DNA of 64,000 bases from Alcaligenes parafaecalis (GTDB lineage Bacteria; Pseudomonadota; Gammaproteobacteria; Burkholderiales; Burkholderiaceae_B): positions 186,001 through 250,000 of the forward strand of contig NZ_JAPKNA010000005.1 of NCBI RefSeq assembly GCF_026344135.1, given 5' to 3'. A program made the translations under genes and the position numbers. The notes under the pieces are model-generated. The model saw nothing but the letters and a program-made list of their open reading frames with translations. It was not told the origin of the DNA and made no database searches. This document shows positions 24,117-30,545 of this stretch, piece after piece; position 1 is the first letter of the stretch, and each line of letters begins with the position of its first letter.

Positions 24117-25241
24117 TTACAGCAGGACCTGGTGGCCGCCGTTCTCTGCCAACGCTTCTTCGCGGTACAGATTCAGGGCGCGCATCACGGGCAGGTCGTG
24201 GAACGAGAACAGGCAAGCGTCATCAGACGAAGAACCGTTCACGTGCTCGTGGAACATCCAGGATGGTACGCAGAAAATGTCGCGTTCGCGCCAGTCAAAG
24301 CGTTTGCCATTGATGATCGAATAGCCTTCACCCTTGGCGCATTGGTAAATGATGCTGCCCGTGTGACGGTGGGCCTTGGTGTGCTCACCAGGACGCAGCA
24401 TCTGCATGCTGGCGCCAATGGTGGCCATGACAGGGCCGCCGGTCAGCGGGTTGATGTAGTCCATGATGACGCCATCAAAGGGGCTGCCATCGGTGACTTT
24501 GGCGTAGGCCGACAAGGCTTCGTAGGTTGGCTCCCACTCGTACTTGAGCAGGGGCGAGTACGGTTTTTGCCAGTCGTGCAAAGTCGGCTTCAGGCCACGG
24601 CCACCCCAGATGCCGACCGCGTCATTGACCGGATGGGTCACTGCCTGCGACAGATCAGGGTGGACAACGTAAAACCCGGCTTCCAGGGCATTGACCAAAG
24701 GAATATCCAGACCGTCTTGCCACACGCAAGGCAGGCCATCGGCTTCAACGCCATGCTCGTGCCAGCAGCCGTTAGGCGTCAGCACGAAGTCGTTGGCGCC
24801 CAGCGACATCTTGTGGCCGTCCACGATGGTGTAGGCACCACGGCCTTCCATGATGAAACGCAAGGCCGAAGCAGAGTGCGCATGCGCGGAAGCCGCTTCA
24901 CCCGGTTTCATGACCTGCAAACCGGAATACAACCAGCCCACTGCCGCCGCCACATCCTGACGACCGGGGTTGTTCAGGTAAATCACACGACGACCAGCCT
25001 TTTCAGGGCTGACCAGATCCACCGAACGCAACACGTAGTCACGCAGGTCGCGATAGCGCCATACAACCGGCACGGACTCGGACTTGGGCTCCCAGGGCTC
25101 AATTTTGTTGGCAACGGTCCACAGGGCCGCGGCCTCAAACTTAGTCAAATCCTGGTAGTACTTCACCAATTCGGGCGTGTCCTCAACATTTGCACGACCG
25201 AGCACGCTTTCGCGGTGGGAGTCAAAACGTTCTTCCGACAT
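24117..25241 (-). CDS. Gentisate 1,2-dioxygenase-like bicupin ring-cleavage enzyme
   Basis: The 374-residue bicupin resembles gentisate 1,2-dioxygenase and 1-hydroxy-2-naphthoate dioxygenase. The iron site of the first cupin is visible as H120-A-H122 (SAHAHSASALRFIMEG) and the later WHEHG (H161/H163); a second cupin carries KAHRHTGSIIYQ. It would cleave a ring bearing a carboxylate and a para-placed hydroxyl, such as gentisate or 5-hydroxyanthranilate. The gene lies 21 bp after the monooxygenase/reductase fusion, which places a 5-hydroxyl on the CoA-activated ring. I infer 5-hydroxyanthranilate or gentisate as substrate. Confidence 0.85.
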   Translation of the reverse strand: MSEERFDSHRESVLGRANVEDTPELVKYYQDLTKFEAAALWTVANKIEPWEPKSESVPVVWRYRDLRDYVLRSVDLVSPEKAGRRVIYLNNPGRQDVAAAVGWLYSGLQVMKPGEAASAHAHSASALRFIMEGRGAYTIVDGHKMSLGANDFVLTPNGCWHEHGVEADGLPCVWQDGLDIPLVNALEAGFYVVHPDLSQAVTHPVNDAVGIWGGRGLKPTLHDWQKPYSPLLKYEWEPTYEALSAYAKVTDGSPFDGVIMDYINPLTGGPVMATIGASMQMLRPGEHTKAHRHTGSIIYQCAKGEGYSIINGKRFDWRERDIFCVPSWMFHEHVNGSSSDDACLFSFHDLPVMRALNLYREEALAENGGHQVLL

Positions 25242-25262
25242 GATGCTGTCTCCTTTCGTGTT

Positions 25263-27599
25263 TTATGACTTGGCAGGGCCGTCCTGGGCCACTGGCGCAC
25301 GTTTAGTCTGGCGCTGCAACCAGTCCTTGCCCCATTCGTACTGAACAGGCCAGGCCAGGTCGGTGTAACCCAACTCCGCAGCCTGACGTTGTGGCCAGTT
25401 CGCATCGGCCAGGAAGCCACGCGACAGGGCGCACAGGTCAGCACGGCCTGCGGCAATAATGCTGTTGGCGTGATCCGCTTCCATGATCGAACCCACCGCC
25501 ATGGTGGCGATACCGGCTTCGTTACGGATACGGTCAGAGAATGGGGTCTGGTACATGCGGCCGTAAATTGGCTGCTGCTCCAGCACCACTTCACCCGAGG
25601 ACACGTCGATCAGATCGGCACCGGCTTGCTTGAACAGGCGTGCAATTTCCACACCGTCGTCCGCCGTGTTGCCGCCTTCGGCCCAGTCTGTTGCCGAGAT
25701 ACGCACCATGATGGGCTTGTTCTCTGGCCAGACGGCGCGGATAGCTGCAAACACTTCCAGCGGGTAAGCCATGCGATTTTCCAGACTACCACCAAATTCG
25801 TCACTACGCTGATTAGTCAGCGGCGAGATGAAGCTGGACAGCAGGTAACCGTGGGCGGCTTGCAATTCGATGCAGTCAAAACCGGCCTGGTCAGCGCGCT
25901 TGGCAGCGGCCACAAAGGCGTCCCGAATCTCGTCCATCTGGGCACGGGTGATCTCGGCTGGCACGGCGGTCACACCAGCCTGGTAAGGCAAGGCCGAAGC
26001 CGACACCAAAGGCCAGTTGCCATCAGCCAATGGCTTGTTGGCTTTTTCCCAACCCAGTTGCGTCGAACCACGACGGCCAGCATGACCCAACTGCACACCG
26101 ATCCTGGCACCTTGTTCGTGGGCAAATGCCACGACCGGTTTCCAGGCATTGGCCTGCTCGTCATTCCACAGTCCTGTACAACCGGGGGTGACACGACCTT
26201 CAGGCGTCACCGCCGTCATTTCAGCCATCACCAGGCCAGCACCACCCATGGCGCGGCTACCGTAATGCACCTGGTGCGTAGCACCGGGCACGCCGTCTTT
26301 GGCGCTGTAAATCAGCGTAGGCGAGAACACGACACGGTTCTTCAACTGCATATCGCGCAGTTTGAAGGGAGTGAACATGGGCGAAGGGGCTTTTTCACCA
26401 TCGGCCAGTTGCAGACCGGCTTCGGTCGCCATCCAACGCTCGTATTTTTCCAGCCAGGCGGCGTCACGCATACGCATGTTCTCGTGCGAGATGCGCTGCG
26501 AACGGGTCAGCATGGAGTAGGTGAACTGCTCGGGCTTCATATTGGCGTAACGGGCCACGTTCTCGAACCATTCGGTCGAGTTGCGGGCGGCGTTTTGAAT
26601 GCGCAATACGTCAATGCTACGGGCAGCTTCGTAATCTTTCAGGGCCTCTTCCATGGACTCGTGGTCCATGTGCTTGGCCAGCGTGATGGCATCTTCCAGG
26701 GCCAGCTTGGTGCCGGAACCAATAGAAAAGTGGGCGGTGTGAGCGGCGTCGCCCATCAGCACCACAGGCACTTGCTTGCCGGTGCCGTAATCTTGCCAGT
26801 GCACCCACTTGTTGCAGATAACACGCGGGAAGCGGATCCAGATGGCCGAACCGCGCAAGTGGGTGGCATTGCTGATCAGCTTGTTGCCATCCAGGTGGTC
26901 GGCGAACAGGTTTTCACAGTAGGCAATGGCCTCTTCTTGCGACATTTCGCCAATACCGGCTTTCTGCCAGGTCTCTTCAGGCGTTTCCACGATGAACGTG
27001 GACAGGCCGTCCTGGAAGCGGTAGGCGTGAGCCTGGAACCAGCCGTGCTCGGTTTCAACAAAAATGAAGTTGAAGGCGTCAAAGACCTTTTCGGTACCCA
27101 GCCAGACAAAGCGGCAGTTACGGGTATCGATATCAGGCTGGAACACGTCTTCGTAGCGGGTACGAACGGCGCTGTTGATACCGTCAGAAGCGATCAGGAT
27201 ATCGGCGTTGTACTTGCGGGCCAGTTCGGCTTCGTCGGTCACGATCGTTTCAAAGACCAGTTTGACACCGACTTCTTCGCAACGAGCCTGCAGGATGTTC
27301 AGCAATTTCTTGCGACCAATCCCGATAAAGCCATGACCGCTGGAGCGCACGGCGCTGCCTTTGAAATGGCACTCAATGTCGTCCCAGTGGTTGAACGCGT
27401 CACCGATGGTCTGCGCGGACACGGGGTCAGCTTCACGCAGGTTTTCCATGGTGGCGTCCGAGAACACCACACCCCAGCCAAAGGTGTCGTACGGTCGGTT
27501 GCGCTCGACAACAAAAACCTCGTTCTGAGGGTTTTGCAACTTCATCAGCAAACCGAAATACAAGCCGGCTGGGCCTCCGCCAATACATACGATATTCAT
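25263..27599 (-). CDS. 2-Aminobenzoyl-CoA monooxygenase/reductase-like fusion (salicylyl-CoA 5-hydroxylase/oxidoreductase family)
   Basis: The 778-residue protein fuses an N-terminal FAD monooxygenase (G7-G-G-P-A-G12, the DG region DILIASDGINSAVRT, the GD region VVLMGDAAHTAHFSIGSG; about residues 1-385) to a C-terminal old-yellow-enzyme-type flavin reductase (about 405-765, with VQLGHAGRRGS and RISATDWAEGG). This is the architecture and size of the Azoarcus evansii aminobenzoyl-CoA monooxygenase/reductase, and of proteins annotated as salicylyl-CoA 5-hydroxylase. It would 5-hydroxylate anthraniloyl-CoA and may then reduce the ring. An inverted repeat, probably a MarR operator, lies 42-59 nt upstream. 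Confidence 0.88.
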   Translation of the reverse strand: MNIVCIGGGPAGLYFGLLMKLQNPQNEVFVVERNRPYDTFGWGVVFSDATMENLREADPVSAQTIGDAFNHWDDIECHFKGSAVRSSGHGFIGIGRKKLLNILQARCEEVGVKLVFETIVTDEAELARKYNADILIASDGINSAVRTRYEDVFQPDIDTRNCRFVWLGTEKVFDAFNFIFVETEHGWFQAHAYRFQDGLSTFIVETPEETWQKAGIGEMSQEEAIAYCENLFADHLDGNKLISNATHLRGSAIWIRFPRVICNKWVHWQDYGTGKQVPVVLMGDAAHTAHFSIGSGTKLALEDAITLAKHMDHESMEEALKDYEAARSIDVLRIQNAARNSTEWFENVARYANMKPEQFTYSMLTRSQRISHENMRMRDAAWLEKYERWMATEAGLQLADGEKAPSPMFTPFKLRDMQLKNRVVFSPTLIYSAKDGVPGATHQVHYGSRAMGGAGLVMAEMTAVTPEGRVTPGCTGLWNDEQANAWKPVVAFAHEQGARIGVQLGHAGRRGSTQLGWEKANKPLADGNWPLVSASALPYQAGVTAVPAEITRAQMDEIRDAFVAAAKRADQAGFDCIELQAAHGYLLSSFISPLTNQRSDEFGGSLENRMAYPLEVFAAIRAVWPENKPIMVRISATDWAEGGNTADDGVEIARLFKQAGADLIDVSSGEVVLEQQPIYGRMYQTPFSDRIRNEAGIATMAVGSIMEADHANSIIAAGRADLCALSRGFLADANWPQRQAAELGYTDLAWPVQYEWGKDWLQRQTKRAPVAQDGPAKS

Positions 27600-27640
27600 G
27601 ATATGTCCGTATGGTCTGAATACATGCTTCTGAGCATAGT

Positions 27641-27658
27641 ATATTTATTAATAAATAT
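27641..27658. promoter_or_regulatory. Perfect 18-bp palindrome, candidate MarR operator of the ring-attack operon
   Basis: ATATTTATTAATAAATAT is fully self-complementary and lies 42-59 nt before the start of the aminobenzoyl-CoA monooxygenase-like gene. Its 6-6-6 architecture (ATATTY-N6-RAATAT) is shared with the repeat at 28915-28932 upstream of the first MarR gene, so I infer that this MarR protein binds both. Confidence 0.6.
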
Positions 27659-27729
27659 TATACAAGTCAACTATTTAAATCAAAAAAAATAGCTGACCTG
27701 CACACTGCCTGCTACTACTTCAAACTAGA

Positions 27730-28173
27730 TCAAGCTTTGCTGCTTTCTTGCTCGGCAATCACATACGCTTGCATGGGGTCGCGCAGGAAATCAGGGATAG
27801 GAATTCCCAGGTGCGTCTCCAGCGAGGTGGTCACCACGGTCTGGCGCACTTGCATACGCAACACACCGTCTTTACCGATGCAGCGCAACAGCAACTTCAG
27901 GGAGCTATTGCCAATGCGTTCCACACCCAGGCTCATCACCACATCATCACCCATACGGCTGATGGATTTGAACTCGGCTTCAATGTGCACCGAGGGCATA
28001 CCCACCCGTTTGCTGGCGATCATGTTGTGAAAACCCTCGGGGGTCATGGAGTCGATCCATGCTTCCATCAGGTCGTTAAACATCACAAAGTACTGCGGAT
28101 AAAAAACGATACCCGCTGGATCGCATTCCGAAAAACGGATGCGATGTTCTTGTTCGTACAGCTTGGAAACCAT
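27730..28173 (-). CDS. Acyl-CoA thioesterase, 4-hydroxybenzoyl-CoA thioesterase family
   Basis: The 147-residue hot-dog-fold protein begins with HRIRFSECDPAGIVFYPQYFVMFND, which includes the catalytic Asp-Pro-Ala-Gly-Ile-Val-Phe-Tyr motif of the Pseudomonas 4-hydroxybenzoyl-CoA thioesterase class. It would free an aromatic acid (for example a 5-hydroxyanthranilate or gentisate) from CoA for the cupin dioxygenase. The gene lies 95 bp after the MarR gene on the same strand and before the operator of the ring-attack operon. Confidence 0.88.
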   Translation of the reverse strand: MVSKLYEQEHRIRFSECDPAGIVFYPQYFVMFNDLMEAWIDSMTPEGFHNMIASKRVGMPSVHIEAEFKSISRMGDDVVMSLGVERIGNSSLKLLLRCIGKDGVLRMQVRQTVVTTSLETHLGIPIPDFLRDPMQAYVIAEQESSKA

Positions 28174-28268
28174 GTTGTAGACACCTTTTTAGCCAGTGTT
28201 TTGTGCGCCTGTTCGTGACGCTATCCGCATCCTGCCTGGTTCACAGGCCTGGCAGGATGCACCTTGTG

Positions 28269-28784
28269 CTAGCCAGCCGCGCTTTGCAGATGAACCCGTA
28301 ACAGGCCCAGATGCTGATGGATGTGTACGACTTCTTCGGTACCCAGCCCTTCAAACATCTCTGCAATCCAGTCGCTATGGGCCTGGGCCATCGCCTCGAA
28401 ACTGCTTTTGCCCTTGGGGGTGAGACGCAACACCCAAGCACGTCGGTCGGTTGGACTGCTCTGGCGAGACACCATGCCCTCGCGGGCCAGCTCGTCCGTC
28501 AGTCCGGTAATATTGCCGCCGGTCACCATCAGGTAGCGCGACAGCTCGCCCATCTTCAGGCCCTGCGGGTAGCGGTACAACTGGGCCATATAGTCAAAAC
28601 GGGCCAAAGAAATATCAAAATTCTGGCGCAAGCGACGACGGATTTCGTCCTCGATCTGCTTGGTGCAGGTCAGCATGCGCAACCACAATTTCAGGCTGGC
28701 GGGGTCCTTGGGACCGACGCGGCCTTCAAAACCGGCATCGGCCGGTTCTACCAGGAATTCAAGTGCTGCTTCGCTTTGATTCAT
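28269..28784 (-). CDS. MarR-family transcriptional regulator 1
   Basis: A 171-residue winged-helix regulator: LKMGELSRYLMVTGGNITGLTDELAREGMVSRQ is the recognition helix region and SSPTDRRAWVLRLTPKG is the wing. The start ATG at 28784 has GGGGGA 8 nt upstream. It sits between the iorBA operon and the thioesterase gene, with an inverted repeat ATATTC-N6-GAATAT upstream for autoregulation. MarR repressors that respond to aryl-CoA thioesters or indole-3-acetate are typical of such clusters; I recall MarR proteins controlling the iad auxin loci of Variovorax. Confidence 0.88.
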   Translation of the reverse strand: MNQSEAALEFLVEPADAGFEGRVGPKDPASLKLWLRMLTCTKQIEDEIRRRLRQNFDISLARFDYMAQLYRYPQGLKMGELSRYLMVTGGNITGLTDELAREGMVSRQSSPTDRRAWVLRLTPKGKSSFEAMAQAHSDWIAEMFEGLGTEEVVHIHQHLGLLRVHLQSAAG

Positions 28785-28914
28785 ATTGTTTTTCCCCCAA
28801 ACTTTGGCTAATTTCAGTTTGACCAACAGCGGGATATTCTTGCTTGAACAAGTGGCCAAGTAGACACAGGATCGTTGGCTTTTAGGGCCTTCTTCGCAGT
28901 GCCAATCCGAATTT

Positions 28915-28932
28915 ATATTCTACTATGAATAT
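28915..28932. promoter_or_regulatory. Candidate MarR operator upstream of MarR gene 1
   Basis: ATATTC (28915-28920) and GAATAT (28927-28932) are perfect inverted arms around 6 nt, in an A/T-rich stretch 131-148 nt upstream of the MarR start. The layout matches the palindrome at 27641-27658. Confidence 0.55.
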
Positions 28933-28981
28933 TTTAGAAATAAAGTATTTGGCGGGATAAAAACGCTTCCTCAAGGGTTTT

Positions 28982-29010
28982 CACCAAGGCCGCCCGAAAG
29001 CGGCCTGGTG
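28982..29010 (-). terminator. Stem-loop after iorB
   Basis: CACCAAGGCCGC pairs with GCGGCCTGGTG around a short CCGAAA loop, 6 bp after the iorB stop codon. No T run follows on the minus strand (GAAAACC instead), so it may be a weak terminator or a 3'-end stabiliser. Confidence 0.45.
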
Positions 29011-29016
29011 TGGCCC

Positions 29017-30522
29017 TTACACCAGCGCGTACTGACGCAGTGCAGCTTCCAATTTCACACCATGCTCGTCGGCCAAAGCCGCATCGCGCAGGGCGCCCAA
29101 GATGGCAGGCGACAGGGTGCTGGGGTTGCGCTCCAGAGCCGACATCACAGTCTGGTAGTTACGCAAGCCACGAGCATGGGTATCGCCATAGCCTTTGACC
29201 AGACGCTGACACTGGGCAATTTCCAGAGCCAGGGCCGGGTGAGCATCGGCAGCCTGTTCGATCTGCTTCAACCAGCCTTCAATACGCTGCTGTTCAGCCT
29301 GGTAACGCAGCGTGCGACGACGCCAGCGCTTGAAGCCCGACAGCAGGTACAAAGGAATAAAACCGCGCACCGAGCTGGTCTGAATCACGCGACCGGACTT
29401 GGTTTGGGATTTCACCAGCTTGTTGCCCCAGGTAGGACGCATCAACCAACGACCTACGCTGGCAAACGGCAGGATTTCGCTGATTTCTTCCACACGGGGG
29501 TGCATGTATTCGTTGATCGCCACGATCTGGCCGTCGGCAGCGCGCACTTCTTTGTGCACACGATCAAAACGGCTGGAACGGGTCTTCAGTTCGGCCACGC
29601 GGATGGCGTCCTCGTAGGACATCCACAGCGCCAGATAACGGCCGGTTTCACGGATCAGGGCCACGTCGTCAGGACGAGCAAACTGGCTGATCTTTTTCAG
29701 GCGGTCCAGGTACAGATTGGCGTAGTTCACGTCCTGGAAGTCCAGAACACGACGCACACCTTCCACCACGATAGGCTGAGCCTGCGCGGGGACTTCGGCA
29801 CGGACGCGGTCAATCAGCTTGGCCACGGCAGGGTCACGCGGAGCCAGCGTCGCCATATCAACAGGCTTGGTTTCCGAATCGGATTTGCCTGCATCGCCTT
29901 CAGCCACACGGGCATAGGCAGCACCAAAAGCCTTCAGGCTGGGCTTGACGCCCACACCACCGCGCTCGATAGTCTGCTCGAACTGCGAGCGGCTGAAAGG
30001 CAGCACGCCGGTGCTGGCCAAAGCGCCAAACAGTACGGCGGAAATCACACTGCCCGAATCCTCGGCCGCTTTTTCCATATTGAAGTACACAAAACGCTTG
30101 GCAGCCTGGGTTGCGTGAGCAATCAGCGCGTTATCGTCCACACGGCCATCGCCCATGGCCGATTTTTCGGCAATGGAGTAGACACGGTGAGTCGAGGCGA
30201 CCAGCGTGGTGCGGTCCTCGGAGACCAGGCCACGTTGTACGGCGCGACCGGCTTCCATCAGTTCAGAAGCCAGCACCACGTCCACGTCACCAGGCATGGG
30301 CATCAGCGCCAGCACTGGCTTTTTGCCATCCGGCACGGCCGAGTGCGGGAACAGTTCCACGTAATAAATCGTGGCACCGGTACGCTGGGCCACACCGGGA
30401 ACCGAGGTGGTCTGTGCAAAGTAGCCGTTTTGTTCGCCCAGGTTGACGATCCAGTCGGCCAACACGCCGCCGCCTTCGCCACCCATGGCCAAAATAGCAA
30501 TCTTGATTGGTTTGATCTGCAT
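29017..30522 (-). CDS. iorB: Indolepyruvate ferredoxin oxidoreductase beta subunit (long form)
   Basis: The 501-residue protein has the 2-oxoacid oxidoreductase gamma-type domain at the N-terminus (AILAMGGEGGGVLADWIVN, SVPGVAQRTGATIYYVE) in about residues 1-215, and a C-terminal extension of about 280 residues found in the long betaproteobacterial IorB proteins. With IorA it oxidatively decarboxylates an arylpyruvate or aryl 2-oxoacid to the acyl-CoA, passing electrons to ferredoxin. The iorB start is 23 bp after the iorA stop. Given the isatin-hydrolase-like gene nearby, isatinate (2-aminophenylglyoxylate) to anthraniloyl-CoA is a plausible physiological reaction, besides indolepyruvate to indoleacetyl-CoA. 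Confidence 0.88.
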   Translation of the reverse strand: MQIKPIKIAILAMGGEGGGVLADWIVNLGEQNGYFAQTTSVPGVAQRTGATIYYVELFPHSAVPDGKKPVLALMPMPGDVDVVLASELMEAGRAVQRGLVSEDRTTLVASTHRVYSIAEKSAMGDGRVDDNALIAHATQAAKRFVYFNMEKAAEDSGSVISAVLFGALASTGVLPFSRSQFEQTIERGGVGVKPSLKAFGAAYARVAEGDAGKSDSETKPVDMATLAPRDPAVAKLIDRVRAEVPAQAQPIVVEGVRRVLDFQDVNYANLYLDRLKKISQFARPDDVALIRETGRYLALWMSYEDAIRVAELKTRSSRFDRVHKEVRAADGQIVAINEYMHPRVEEISEILPFASVGRWLMRPTWGNKLVKSQTKSGRVIQTSSVRGFIPLYLLSGFKRWRRRTLRYQAEQQRIEGWLKQIEQAADAHPALALEIAQCQRLVKGYGDTHARGLRNYQTVMSALERNPSTLSPAILGALRDAALADEHGVKLEAALRQYALV

Positions 30523-30545
30523 GATAAAAATCTCTACGGGTGTGC

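Noticed and set aside
25389..27692. A very long open frame (767 codons) opposite the aminobenzoyl-CoA monooxygenase/reductase gene
   Set aside because: It is an antisense shadow of a G+C-rich gene; its translation is rich in His, Gln and Val with no domain, whereas the minus strand carries two intact flavoprotein domains. The same applies to long plus-strand frames opposite iorA (30540-32786), iorB (29008-30549) and the FAH/nitrilase genes (22193-24061).
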